Assembly: GCA_030704615.1 (NCBI GenBank)
Contig: JAKLZA010000009.1
Span: 1-64,000 of the forward strand
DNA length: 64,000 bases
Source of the DNA: Takakia lepidozioides
Lineage: Eukaryota; Streptophyta; Takakiopsida; Takakiales; Takakiaceae
Reading direction: 5' to 3'
The position numbers and the translations under genes are program-made. Shown here piece after piece: positions 11,837 through 24,359 of the stretch; positions within the stretch are counted from its first letter, which is position 1, and the number at the start of each line of letters is the position of its first letter. Below the pieces are notes generated by a model. The model was given only the letters and a program-made list of their open reading frames with translations, was not told where the DNA came from and searched no databases.

Positions 11837-12424
11837 TTTGGCGACCATACTGGGGACCTGGGACATGAACAACCAGATGTGACAGGCATCTGGTGGGATC
11901 ATGGTGGTTGGACCATTAGAGAATTTGAAGTGAATCAAATTCCCTGTGGAACGAAGGAAGAAAGATTGTCCAAACAATTCTTTCAAAGGTTCTTGGAATT
12001 GCCAGACGGATGTAAAGAAAATATTCTTAAACGAGTGCATGATGCTGATCCAGAATGGGGTCTGGAGAAAGGAGTGATAAAGATTTATCAGGTAGCCTGT
12101 AGAGGAAGAGCACGTTGGTTACCAACATTAGTTTATGTGATAGCGTTGCTATCCATTAAACGAGTAGAGTTTGAAGGCTGGGAAGAAAGAAAGGTGAATG
12201 TTTATACTCATATGCATGAAGAGCTTGTACTGGTAAAGAATTGGATTCCAAAGGATATTTTGTGGATCAAACTCACACCAAGAACAGCTTTTCAGACTTG
12301 TTTGCCATATGGTTATATGGTAACGGAGACTTCAAGTATAGCCAAGGGTGCATTGAAGCTTGAAAGAAATCCAGGCATATACGAGAGATATTACAGAAGA
12401 GAGTTTTGGTTATTGCCACATTAA
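11729..12424 (+). CDS. Pre-gag ORF of the Ty3-type element (231 aa, starts inside the LTR)
   Basis: Open for 231 codons, with its first ATG in the last 108 bp of the LTR and its body in the leader region. I do not recognise a domain. Trp-rich hydrophobic segments are visible (TGIWWDHGGWT, ARWLPTLVYVIALLS). The second copy (60342-61037) has the same length with one amino-acid change (R/K), which suggests coding constraint or recent common origin. It shares the gag reading frame and is separated from it by one TAA and 21 bases. Confidence 0.65.
   Translation: MTDCSARAEYLEISNSSILEFPPRIAKGWVSKSRATFGDHTGDLGHEQPDVTGIWWDHGGWTIREFEVNQIPCGTKEERLSKQFFQRFLELPDGCKENILKRVHDADPEWGLEKGVIKIYQVACRGRARWLPTLVYVIALLSIKRVEFEGWEERKVNVYTHMHEELVLVKNWIPKDILWIKLTPRTAFQTCLPYGYMVTETSSIAKGALKLERNPGIYERYYRREFWLLPH
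11837..11860 (+). promoter_or_regulatory. Primer-binding-site-like sequence
   Basis: Two bases after the LTR end, TGGCGACCATACTGGGGA has the TGG start and position expected of a tRNA primer-binding site. The same stretch follows the LTR at 60450. I cannot assign the tRNA by eye. Confidence 0.6.
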
Positions 12425-12445
12425 AAGAAATGAAAGACATGGGAC

Positions 12446-14458
12446 ATGAGTGATGAAAGAGAAGCTAGACGACAAAGATATTCATCAAAAAGAGAAAGCT
12501 ATCTGAAAGCTAATTATCCATATCTTTGGGAGAGAGGAATAGACATAGGGGAATCATCTGGACCTCTCACACCATCAAGATCAAAAAGTGCATCACCTAT
12601 ACCGGAAGAACTAGAGTTGGATGCCACTCCTTCTGTTTCTTTGCAAGAAAGATTAAGGGAATTGGTACAGGAAGAAGATCAATCACGAGGTGAAAGATCT
12701 GAGGTACATCCTTGGATAAAAGACTTGACAGAAATTTGATAAGAGTTGGCATGGAACACCAAAAGCAGGAACTCCAGTTTCTGAAGCAGAAGATGAAGAA
12801 GGAGATGAGGATGTGGCAGAGCCAACGGAGAGTTCAGACTCTCCAACACCATTACAGTTGAGTTACATGAGTGAAGAAGAAACCCAAGGGCAGAACTTGG
12901 AGGATGAAAACAGAGAGAAGAAATTGGAAGAGGAAGAATATGAAGAAGTAGACCCAACAGCTGAGGTTGAGACTACAACCAGGACATCCCAACCCGTTGG
13001 ACCTGGATCAAGTGGAGCACTTAGATCACAGGCCAACGAAGGTGTCGGCTCAGGGGGATCAGGCGGGCTGCCTGGATCTGGCTCTGGGGGGACAGGGAGT
13101 GTGGGAAGTAGTGCAACTGAAGCTGGGAATACTGTGAATATCGTGGGGCCAGAAGCAGGGAGTGCTCAAGGGCCACCACTTGGTGGAAGATCCACCACAA
13201 AAACAACAGGTCCAGAAGGACCAGCACCAGCAAGGGTGCCAGCACCTGTCAGTGGGCAGAAGGTAGGGCCACAGATGGCGTTACAACCAACACGGGCAAA
13301 ACCACCCTTTCCAATATATTCAGGAAAAGGGGATCCCGATGTACACATTAGCCAATTTGAGCACATGTGTATAGTGAACAATGAGAATGGCGATGATGCC
13401 AAGATGAGACTGTTTCCTTGTTCACTTATCAAGAAAGCAAGTGAATGGTATGCAAGATTCCCTGATAATCATTTCCTAACCTGGAATGGCTTGAATACAG
13501 CATTTCGAAATAGGTTCAGGACAAGTAAAACTGAGGATGAAGTGTATGGAAGTTTACAACAGCTGAAGCAGAAGAAGCATGAAACTGTTGAAGAGTATAT
13601 GGAGAGATGGAATTGATGATGAAAAAGCTGGCTGCAGTACCAGCACCCGGTTTACAGAAGACTTGGTTTGTGAGTGGACTAAGACCAGAGTTGCAGAAGA
13701 AAGTGGATATGTTACCCCATAATACAGTGGAGGAGGCATTTGAAACTGCAAACAGAATTGAGCAATTGGGAATGCTCAGGAGAGAGAAAAAGGAAGATGA
13801 GGACTCTGAAGATGAGTCAGATGAAGAAGAAGAGCAAGAACTAAAAAGAAAGAGTAAGAGAAAGGAAAAGTTGAAGAGGGATAACTATGAGAAAAGATTG
13901 GAAGAAATCTTGAAGAAGTATGCCACAGAGGCTGCAACACATTGGAGGAAGGGTGTATGGTGTGCAAAGTGCCAGAATGAAGGCCATACCACTGCAGAAT
14001 GCCACATGAAGGAGAAACACTGTACTATCTGTAAAATGGATAACCATTCTACTGAGAATTGTTACTACAACAGAAGGACAGCTGCAAGAGAACCTAGGCA
14101 AGTGAGGGTGCATCAGGTGCAGCCCCAGCCAAGAAGAAGCAATGATCAGGACCACTATGGTAGGTCTGGTGGTTATAACAATGGCATGGAAGGGAGAGGT
14201 AATTCAAGAGGGAATTACCAAGGAAATTCCAGAGGCAACTATCAGGGTAATCCAAGGGGGAATTACCAGCCCGGGAATCAGGATTATAGAAATAATCCAA
14301 GACCAGACCAAGGGCGAGGACCCAATGGTGAAGAGCTATGTTACTATTGTAATCAGCCAGGACATCGCAAGGCAGCCTGTTCATTCTGGATAAGACACCA
14401 GAATGAGATGAGAGCTCCTGTGAATGAGGGCCCTAGTGGTGGCAGCTCACATGGTTAG
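12446..14458 (+). pseudogene. gag of the Ty3-type element (frameshifted)
   Basis: The frame runs 12446-12739, 12813-13616 and 13607-14458, broken by a 2-base deletion near 12736, a 1-base deletion near 13609 and a 1-base insertion near 14447, judged directly against the open copy at 61059. The capsid-like region contains FPIYSGKGDPDVHISQFE and ASEWYARFPDNHF, typical of retrotransposon Gag. Three CCHC-type knuckles follow: CAKCQNEGHTTAEC, CTICKMDNHSTENC and CYYCNQPGHRKAAC. A Gly/Asn/Arg-rich linker (GNSRGNYQGN) lies before the last knuckle. Role: particle assembly and RNA packaging. Confidence 0.9.
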
Positions 14459-17400
14459 GCCAGGTGTTGTACCAGAAGTAAGTACAATGATAGTAACAAG
14501 AAGTAAAGCCAAACTAATACCTCCAGTAGAAGAGGAAGAAGATGAGACTGGAAGTGGCAATGATATGCCTGAAGATGAAGAGACTTGGAAGGATGAGAAG
14601 GAACTGCACAAGGAAGTGGCAGATACTATAAGGGAAATGCAAAAGAGTACTGATATTCCTGTGGCAGATTCCTCTGATTCGGATGGAGAAAAAGAGGGGA
14701 GTGAGGAAGAAAGGAAAAAAGAGGATGCAGACATGCAAAGTAATGAAGAGACTTTGGCTGCAGTAATATGTCAGACCAAAGCAGAAATTACCATTGGACA
14801 GCTATTAGCTGTGGCACCTTATTGTAGGCACAGGTTGTATCAAGCAATCAATCGAATTGCCCAAGAGACAGGAAACACAGACCTGAACAGCAAGGTGACC
14901 AGTTATAATGTGAAGCCGGAAGGGCGAGAACCAGTCATGGACTTTGATGATTCTATGCCAGTAATCCAATTGAGAATTGGAAGCACAGAACTAACTGATG
15001 TACTGATAGATGGTGGTTCTGGAGTAAATATCATGACAGACCAATTAAGGAAGAAGCTTGGTCTAAGTAACATGAAACCAGCCCCATTTACAGTAACAAT
15101 GGCAGATCAAAGAAGTGTGCAGCCATTGGGATTAATAAGAGGAGTTAAGATACAGATACAGAAAATGATCTTTATGATCACAGTAACTGTATTAAAAATG
15201 GATGAAGTCATGGAGGCTTACTCCTTATTATTGGGACGTCCGTGGCTGAAACAGGCCAGGGTATTCCATGACTGGAATTCTCAGTTACTAACTGTGCATA
15301 ATGGGATGCACGAGATACAAATTACCACAAAGAAATCTAGTAGATTACCTGCTACAAGAAGACCTCGAGGAGTCAGAGAGTATGACTGGAGGGGAGGACT
15401 GGATGAGGAGCAGGAAGCTACCCTATTTGCTGCACACCCAGAATGGGAGCAGGTTGCGGAGATGCGGCTGGAAAGCCTAAGTTGTTTAAGAGGTATCTGC
15501 TGTGGTGTAGTGTCGGCAACACCAATTGAAGAGGAAACCAACTGTTACCCACCACATTTCTATGAAGAAAAGGAGGGAGAGATAGAAATCCTAGAAGAAC
15601 CAGCCACTGTGAGCTTAAAGGATGAAGTGGTGACTGGTTGGACAATCACAGCTGATGAGCAGGTGAGAGAAGTAAATGTGGGAACTCAGGAGGAACCGAG
15701 AATGGTGAAAGTAGGAGCTGATTTGGAGCCGGAGTTCTTCGAAGAAGCTAAAAGCTTGTTCATCAAATACAGAGATGTATTTGCTTGGAGCTATGAGGAT
15801 CTAAAAGGGATACCACCTGAAGTCTGTCAGCATAAGATTGAACTGGAACCAGGGTCAGTACCAATCAAACAGGCGAGGTATAGAATGAATCCCAACTACG
15901 CACAAAGGTTGGAGAAGAGATAAAGAAGTTGGCTGAGGCTAAGTTTATATACCCAATAGAGTATACAACTTGGTTGTCACCCATTGTTATAGTTCCAAAG
16001 AAGAATGGCAAGCTAAGAGTATGTGTGAACTATAAGAAGCTGAATGCTTGTACGAAGAAAGATCCTTTCCCTTTGCCATTCACAGAAGCAGTATTAGACA
16101 CTGTGGCAGGCCATGAGATGTACTCATTCATGGATGGCTTCAGTGGTTATAATCAAGTGCAAGTGGCAGAAGAAGACCAAGGGAAAACAGCTTTCATCAC
16201 AGACTGGGGGGCTTATGCATACAAAGTCATGCCCTTTGGACTTTGTAATGCACCAGCGACCTTTCAGAGAGTGATAAGTGAATCTTTTCAAGAGTATCTG
16301 GATGATTTCATGCAGGTGTTTCTGGATGATTTCAGTGTGTACAGCTCTAAGAATGAGCACTTGCATAAATTGGAGTTATGCCTGGCCAGATGCAGGATGA
16401 GAGGTCTGGGCTTGAACCCAGAGAAGTGTACTTTCTGTGTGAACTCAGGGGTGCTTCTGGGACACATTGTGTGTAAGAAGGGACTCCTTGTGGATCCCAG
16501 GAAGACAGAGTCCATTAAAGCCTCTCCAACACCAGTGAATGTTAAGAGTTTAAGGAGATTCCTTGGGCAAACCAGTTATTACAGAAGATTTGTCAAAAGG
16601 TATGCACAAATAGCAGCACCATTGAGCAAGCTTCTGAAGAAAGATGCAGTGTTTGCATGGACAGCTGAATGTCAACAGGCGTTTGAGGAACTTACACTGT
16701 CAGTAACAACTACACCTGTGCTGATTAACCCTCACTGGCATGTAGTAATTCATGTTCACTGCGATGCATCAGGAGAAGCGTTGGGAGCGGTGTTAGCCCA
16801 GAATGTTACAGGGAATATAGATTCACCTGTGTACTATGCTAGCCGGTTGATGAACAGTGCTGAGAGGAACTATAGCACAACGGAAAGAGAAGCATTGGCA
16901 ATGATCTATGCAGTGAAGAAATTCAGGCATTACCTATTGGGAAGAAAGTTTATGTTTTATGTGGATCACCAGGCTCTGATATATCTGGTGAACAAACCTT
17001 GATAAGTGGAAGGATAGCGAGGTGGTTAATAATCTTGCATGAGTTTGAGTTCGAGGTTATTTACAAGCCTGGCCGTTTGCATCTTGTGGCAGATCATTTG
17101 TCACGACTAACAACAGAGAGGCCGCCACAGGAGTGGACGATCAGTTACCTGATGCGAGTTTATTTGTAATGGAGGTGCAAGGAAGTGCAGATGAATGGTT
17201 AGATTGGCAGTGGCCAATCAGATACTACCTTGCTCATGGTCAGTGCCCACCTAGTTATGGTAAGGAGCAGAGGAAGAGAATCGCTATCAAAGCTTTACCT
17301 TATACTATGGTAGGAAGCAGAATGTATAAGTTAGGACCAGATGGGGTACTAAAACGATGCTTGTACCACCATGAAGTAAATAAAGTCTTGGAGGAAGTTC

Positions 17401-18430
17401 ATAAAGGAGTGGCTGGAGGTCATTTTGGAGAAGAGACTACCAGTAGAAAGATACTACTCGCAGGATACTGGTGGCCTACTTTGTTCAAAGATGTACATGA
17501 GTATTGTCAGAAGTGTGATGAATGTCAGAGGCTAGGACCTTTGCAGAGATCTGGAAGAATGGCCTTGCATCCTACAATGCCTACGGAACCATTTCAGAAA
17601 TGGGGACTAGACTTTGTTGGACCAATTAATCCACCATCCAAGAATACACAAAACAGGTACATAATTACAGCCACTGATTATACTACAAAGTGGGTGGAAG
17701 CTAAAGCTTTGAGGGACAACACAGCCAAGTCCACAGCAAGGTTCCTGTACGAGAACATACTTACACGATTTGGATGTCCCTTAGAATTTATCAGTGATCA
17801 AGGAAGTCACTTCATGAATGAGACCATTGAGTTATTGACTAAAGAGTTTATGATTGTGCATAGAAAGAGTACAACATATTACCCACAGGGTAATGGACAG
17901 GCAGAGGCTACCAACAAAATACTATGTACTATCTTGGCTAAGATAGTCAATGCAAACAGAACGGATTGGGATACAAAGCTGCTGACAGCTTTATGGTCAT
18001 ACATGACTTCGTATAAAGTCACCACAAAGTATACACCATTCCAATTAGTTTATGGTATGGAAGCCTTACTTCCAGTGGAATTCCTGTTACCTACCATGAG
18101 AACGAGAGTGGGAAGAAAAAGAATTGCAAGACTCCATCAAGTCAGGAAACATGAATTATACCATGTGGAAAATACGTGCTGATGCAGCTGATAATATGAC
18201 CAGAATTCAGATGAAGAGAAAGGAACAGTTTGATGAAGGCAAGTTAAAGACTTTTAAGACGGGGGATTTGGTTCTATGGTTGCAAAAGAAAGGAAAGATT
18301 CAAGCTTCTAAGCTTAAATCACCATGGAAAGGACCTTATGTCATACAAAAGATGTATGATAACAACACAGCCATGTTACAAACCATTAACAAAGAAATGC
18401 TGGGAAGAGTCAATGCAAATAAGTTGAAGG
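14459..18430 (+). pseudogene. pol of the Ty3-type element: protease, RT, RNase H, integrase (frameshifted)
   Basis: Protease motif LIDGGSGVN near 15005. Reverse transcriptase from about 15930, with FMDGFSGYNQ, FGLCNAPATFQ and active-site FLDDF (near 16320). RNase H has HCDASGEALGAVLAQ. The integrase has an HHCC finger (H..H near 17400, CQKCDEC near 17510) and a DDE core (GLDFVGP, FISDQGSHF, YYPQGNGQAEATNK). The C-terminal part has SPWKGPYVI, like the GPY/F module. No chromodomain seen. Frame changes near 15917, 17000, 17125 and 18115 break it into ORFs 14424-15923, 15929-17002, 17133-18182 and 18124 onward; it is probably non-functional as assembled. Confidence 0.93.
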
Positions 18431-18583
18431 GGTACAGTGGCATCCATGACAAACCCCTGCAGCATGATTTGCATGTTGAACAGCAAGAGCAGTCACGGGC
18501 TGCACCACTGTTACGAACGGAGTATGGAACACTTGTCGCTAGGCCCAGTATATATGACCGAGGTGGGCAAAACCAACGTGACA

Positions 18584-18985
18584 CAGCCTATCACAGCCCA
18601 GCAAGGCGCAACACAGCCTATCACAGCCCATCACGGCGTGACACAGCCTATCACAGCCCATCACGGCGTGACACAGCCTATCACAGCCCAGCAAGGCGCA
18701 ACACAGCCTATCACAGCCCATCACGGCGTGACACAGCCTATCACAGCCCATCACGGCGTGACACAGCCTATCACAGCCCATCACGGCGTGACACAGCCTA
18801 TCACAGCCCATCACGGCGTGACACAGCCTATCACAGCCAAGCACGGCGTGACACAGCCTATCACAGCCGTCACGACGTGACACTGCTATCACAACTACCG
18901 CAGCGTGTCACAGCCTATCACAGCTTACCACAGTGCAACACAGCCTATCACAGCGTAACACAGTATGACACAGCCTGTCACAGCT
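18584..18985 (+). repeat. 30-bp tandem repeat block (ACACAGCCTATCACAGCC units)
   Basis: About nine near-identical 30-bp units (18584-18865) followed by degenerate units to about 18985. Units alternate CATCACGGCGTG and CAGCAAGGCGCA endings, showing a higher-order order of units. In the frame that continues from integrase they read RRDTAYHSPS repeats. The opposite strand is open as well (CDRLCHAVMG repeats), a consequence of the repeat. Confidence 0.93.
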
Positions 18986-19393
18986 CAACACAGCCTACTA
19001 AAGTTACACGATCCATAGAATCAGTGACAAGTGGACACATAAAAACTTCAGGAAAATGGCTGAAGGAAGAAGAAACGGAAATTAATTTAAAAATAGACAC
19101 GTGGAGGTCAGGGTGCGACACACAGCAGAGAATGAAGTGCAAGGACAGGTGTCAAAAAGAAAGAGGACAAGAACGGCCGTCAAAAGGGATGAAAGGCGGG
19201 CCCATTAATGAATACGGAAAAAGGGAAACGGAACGAACGGCAAGTACAGAAAAGCCGAATTCATGTCGCATGTGTGATCCTAGTGGACTATCCAACAGGG
19301 AAAGTCCACTAAAGAAGATAAAAGTTAAAATCCAGTCACAGCAGATACAGCCAATAGAAAACCAGAGAAAATGATCAAGAAAATGGAGGGAAA

Positions 19394-22300
19394 TTGAGCG
19401 CAAGAGGCGGCGTCGTTCTGAGTAACGGGCGTCTCGACAGGACAGGCCATAAATGCTATAACTTGGAAACTATGGAGGAACTAACAGACTATACGCTCGC
19501 AATATTACTTACGCAGTGGCATAGACACGAAACGACAGAGCAGAGCTTTTCTCTTGCAATGCTTGCAAGCCCCGCAGGCTTACAAGAGATTACCCATAGC
19601 TTTCTGCGGCAACCATACGTTTATGCTTTGTGCACTACAGGCATTCCTGCAGTTGTTACAGCCAAAGCAGTTCTGTGAGTCTAAGATGAAGAGAGTGAGA
19701 GGAATGGAGGAAATCAGGGTGAAGAGCACCACAATTCTGCAGAAACAAACGATGGCTACCCCACAGGCGATAAAGATACTGAAGGAGCTGAGATTGGAAG
19801 GATTGCAAAGCATGGATTGGACACTACACCATAGACAGTACATGTTACAATTTTTGCAGAACTTTGAGCCAAAGACAGGAACAACAACGGTGAAGGGAGT
19901 TGAATTAATGATTACTCCCCTATACCTCCAGCAATTGTTTCGATTGCCAGCAGGTCATGTGTATGTGGAGGAACACAGGGAAAGACTGCAAATAGGGGAT
20001 TTATTCCAAGAAGGAGTTTCTTTAAAACTCAGGGTTATGCTTGTACCAAAGCTGTGTACCCAGGGTTAAAAGACATAGGCCAAGTATTGAACGTTCTGAT
20101 TGCCCTGAAACAGAACCAACAATATTTGAGCAGATCCTTCACAGAGGAAATCCTCAAAGGCTTGAAGGGACAAGAGGTACCATGGGCGGACATAATGTAC
20201 AACGCACTGGTAGAGGAGATGAAAAGATTACAAGGTACTACCGCAAAATCTCCTATCATAGTGTCTGGCCCAATCATTGCTCAAATAATCCTTGATTCTC
20301 GCATACTTAATGCACAAGAAAGGAAGGAAATGGGAGTGTTTGAGCCAGAAACAACTGCAATGGAAGAGCAAGGCTCTTCACACAGTGAGGGTGGACTAGC
20401 AGCACAACCCGAGACTAAGAGGCAGAGAAGGGGAAAGACTGTAGTGGCGGATCCACTGGCTTCACGGATTCCGCATGATAATGTTTCCCAAGCTCATGAC
20501 CAGGAAGGGGCACAGCAGCACAAAAGAATGTTATTACTGGAAGCAGGACCTTCAGAGAGGGAGGAAGAAGTTACTTCTGCATCACAACCAACACAGCCAC
20601 TTGAACGACTTGTCACAAGGTCACAGTTATCCATGCAGCTCAACCCGAAATAATTGATTTGGAAAGTGAAGGGATAGATATTCCAACTACAGAACAGATA
20701 GTGGCAGAAATAGAGAAAGGGGACCTTCTCTATGAATATTCTGGTCTGGTCAAGGAGACAGAAATCCCAGAGGTGCAACAGTTGCCCAAGCGAAATCCTG
20801 AGGTACATATAATGCACACACCTGTGTCGGAGGTACCACAGGCGGAAGGCCATGACACTGTAGCACCGGTCATAAATGAAGTAGTTCAGGAAGAAAATCC
20901 GGTGGGACAATGGTCTGAATGGTTAGTGAGACATCATACTGTTGAAGATCAGGAGGAACAGCAGCAACCTCACCATGATGACCCTCAACAGGCAATGCTG
21001 ATGAGTTCCATAGGCAGGACACTTAATTTGTTGGGGACTTATGTCAAAACCCATGTTCCAATTACCCAATTGACAGCCTTGAAAGAAGAACTCAGGAAGG
21101 AGTTTGAGGCTCGACTTGCCACTGAGTGTGCAAACAAGGTCGATGAAGAGGTCACTCTCAAGATGAAGCAGGACTTGGCCAATACAGAAATGGCTTTGCA
21201 ATTGGCCAAGCAACAATTGATTGAGGCAGGCCTCGCGCAAGACCAGTTGCACGAAGCACATAAGCAACAGCTATACCAAATGCAGGTGCAGCATGAAAGC
21301 AAGTTGGAAGAACTGAATGCACTACATACGGAGTTGCAGACAGTGCATAACAGGATGGCGATACAATGCGCTACATTTACAACTATGCTTGACCAATCAC
21401 AAAAGAAATAACAGTCAAGCGGAAAAATGTACGAAGGCAGAAGAAGAGAATGTGGAGCACATGAAGCTCATTGTCGATATGAAGAATACAATCTGTCGCA
21501 ATGAAGATACTTTCAAGCAATACAGGCAGATGGAAGCTGAGCAAGAGAAATACACATCGTGAGTTGCAACAAACCATCGTGGCCAATAGAAATGAAATCA
21601 CGGTCAGTAACAAGGCTTCGAAGGAAGCCAATAATCTACTTGCTGCCTATGCGCAATTGGTTGAGCTACAGGCGAAGCGCATGAAGGCTTTACAACAGCA
21701 GTTGGAATTGTATAAGCTAAGAGAGGAGCAAACTCTCAGGGGAACCACAAGCAGCTTGGTGGATAACAGCCTTATGCAGGTCTGGTTAGCACAAGGGCCA
21801 GTAGAAGGCAAAGCCCCACGGAAGCTCACCCAAAGCGAGATGAATGAGCTTAGACTGCAGGTGCAGAACATTGCCACACAACTACTATAGACAATGTCTA
21901 TAGTAGGATAGCAGAGTTACAAGAGGATGTAGACGGACTCCAGACTCAAGTGGAAGACCTCACTTCAAACATCGACCAAAAGTCTATATCCCTCAGGAAC
22001 AGCTAATGGCTTCTTATTTGCAAGCCAGAACTCTGGCTTTTCAGTCTTCACAGGAGGTGCAGGAGATGCCAATGGTACAGGAACCAGTACCACCACCACC
22101 ACAACAGGTCAGTGTACCAGTAGCTGAACCTGTGGTTACTACAACACAACCACACCACACCACCCACAGCCGGAGGTATGGGGCAATGCAGCTTTTAACC
22201 CACCTAAAACTCCAGCTGCCAGGAAGTACAGTAGGGCTATGATTATGCCCTTCAACCAAATTCCCATCATGTTGGATTTGGTGGAAAGAATTTAGTCCTC

Positions 22301-23262
22301 CAGTCATTCGCACATTACTACCAAATCATGCGTATTTGGCTGCCAGTGGCAACCAGGACAACCAGTACTTCTTCCAAACAATCGACATATTGAAGATCAT
22401 CACTTTGCACAATACTGGCACGAGGCAGGTACCATGTTGAGGAATTGTTGCTTTCCAGGTTGTACATGGACTCATTTATACCAAGACCAAGGAAATAGCA
22501 AGTATTGTCATGGGGTGCGGGCTATACTACGCTGCTTGTTTTCTGATACGTTACCACCAGCATTGAGCAACAAAAGATGCAAGCACGCTTTCAAAGTTAC
22601 TCCAGTGGAGATCATTGGGTATTACCTCGGGCGTGCACCTCATATGTACCTATATGACCCAAAAGTTATGATACAGAAGGATTCTCAATTCGTTCATGGT
22701 TTCAAGCAGCCTGCAACAATTTGTCAACACAAAATTCGGACTTGATGACATTTTCTATAAGGGACATATCGCATGGAAATACTTGCACGCTGCACCCAGT
22801 AATTGGTACCCCACTCATTTGGACAGACAAGGAGCTCAGTGTCTATACCAATTTTGCTGTTCAACGGCTGTTCAACAGGTTACACCAGGTCGTAAAATGC
22901 AAACTTCCAGACATGGTAGGACAGCATTGTATGCCCCAGATGATTCCACAAAAAGTTCGAAAATTAAAACACCTGAGAGGCGATGAGGATTCTGATACAA
23001 CTGTTTCTTCACAGAATTCTTTTGACATGGGAGAAGACTATGCAATTCAGATGGAAGAGAAGAAACAAAGGGGATCTCCTATGCCGGAAAGATTACCTCG
23101 ATATCAGCCTCCAGAAGGCCTCACTTATCCAGGTAATGATCAACCATCTCCGTCAACCAGAGACAGACCTCGGGCTCGTACACACAGCCCGCCACGAAAC
23201 TCTCAACGTCAACAAGGAGGGTTGCTACTCGGAAACAGTAAACCGTGAGGACACGGCTTTTT
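19394..23262 (+). other. 3' accessory region of the Ty3-type element with coiled-coil protein remnants
   Basis: Lies where Athila-type elements carry an env-like or extra ORF. Open blocks are 19554-20069, 20054-20653, 20659-21411, 21501-21890, 22006-22242 and 22721-23248, separated by single frame changes or stops, so it was probably one or two genes. Block 1 has a globular-looking region (LMITPLYLQQLFRLPAGHV). 21060-21890 encodes a long heptad-rich coiled coil rich in Glu, Gln, Lys and Leu. 22040-22160 is Pro/Gln/Val-rich. The last block is polar and Ser/Pro/Arg-rich. No signal peptide or clear transmembrane segment was found, so I do not call it env. A homologous piece sits at 44614-45906. 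Confidence 0.7.
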
Positions 23263-23280
23263 GAGGGAGGAAGGGGTAAA
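23263..23280 (+). promoter_or_regulatory. Polypurine tract
   Basis: GAGGGAGGAAGGGG followed by TAAA directly precedes the 3' LTR start at 23281, the expected place of plus-strand priming. Confidence 0.85.
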
Positions 23281-24354
23281 TGTTAGAGGACTGTAGGGGA
23301 CTTAGACACTTATACGGGATCTGTAGGGTACCCTTAATTTTTGCACAGACTGAGACCAACAGGAGCCTTAGGGGTGACAGCAACGCACTGTAGAGGGGGG
23401 TTACACAGCCCGTCACAGTCGTCACAGCCGACACAGCCAACACAGCCCGTCACAGTCGTCACAGTCGACACAGCCACAGCCCACACACACACAATCACAG
23501 CCCACACAGCCAATCACAGCCCGACACAGCCGACACAGCCAGTCACAGCCTGACACAGCCAAACACAGTCGACACAGCCCCACAGCCCACACAGCCGTCA
23601 CAGCCCACACACCCGTCACAGTCGTCACAGCCCACACAGCCCACACAGCCAGTCACAGCCCGGCACAGCCACACAGCCAGTCACAGCCCGACACAGCCAA
23701 ACACAGCCAGTCACCGCTTGACACAGCTGTCACGATAATAGGGAACGAAGAGTAGGACAGGGAACGACTGTGGGGAACAACACCTGTGAAGGGAACATGT
23801 TATTCACATACGACGGTTAGAGAGGGAAACGGTTAGAACCGCGGATAGGAGGATAAAGGGAGAAACGGGGAATGAAGAGGATGATTATTATTCGGGGGGA
23901 AGGAGGATTTCGGAGTCATACGGGAGCGGAAGTCGGTGAGCACGATGAAGGAGGAAAGAGGATTAATAGATGCTTGTTATATGCAAAGCTGTAGGGATAT
24001 TGTAGAGGAGAATAGAGACACAATGGCTTCGGCCTGATACCTGATAAATCATAATCTGATACTTATACGATACAATCACACTGTGTAGAGAGATCTGAGT
24101 GAAGCTGTGGATTGAATGGAGGAGTGAAGGAAACCGATAAATTGATGAAGCAAACTGATACTTAATTATCAATGGTAAGGTAGCTAAGATGAATGCGGAA
24201 AAGGAAACAAATAGGAAACACCCCCATGATACACTAGCTGTAGGTCATGACTGATTGTTCTGCGCGGGCTGAGTACTTAGAGATTTCCAACTCTTCTATC
24301 TTGGAGTTTCCGCCTCGGATAGCGAAGGGATGGGTGAGTAAAAGCCGCGCGACA
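23281..24354 (+). repeat. 3' LTR (1074 bp)
   Basis: Same ends as the 5' LTR. It is 26 bp longer, because of extra CACAGCC-type units balanced by small losses. Followed directly by the TCCCT duplication. Confidence 0.95.
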
Positions 24355-24359
24355 TCCCT

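Larger units (their letters stand above)
10789..24354 (+). mobile_element. Complete Ty3-type LTR retrotransposon (13.57 kb)
   Basis: Two LTRs (10789-11836 and 23281-24354), both TG...CA, flanked by TCCCT. A primer-binding-site-like stretch follows the 5' LTR and a purine tract precedes the 3' LTR. Internal order is pre-gag ORF, gag with three CCHC knuckles, protease, reverse transcriptase, RNase H and integrase, then a 30-bp tandem repeat block and a 4-kb accessory region with a long coiled coil. PR-RT-RH-INT order and the absence of a visible chromodomain point to the Athila/Tat-like side of Ty3 elements. LTRs are very similar, so insertion looks recent, yet the coding region carries about seven small indels. 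Confidence 0.95.

Noticed and set aside
18437-18892. ORFs reading CDRLCHAVMG or QPITAHHGVT repeats
   Set aside because: By-products of the 30-bp tandem repeat; the only frame with context is the one continuing from integrase.
19394-23262. env-like gene of the Ty3-type element
   Set aside because: Position fits, but no signal peptide, transmembrane segment or other envelope-like feature is visible; the content is coiled coil and Pro-rich.
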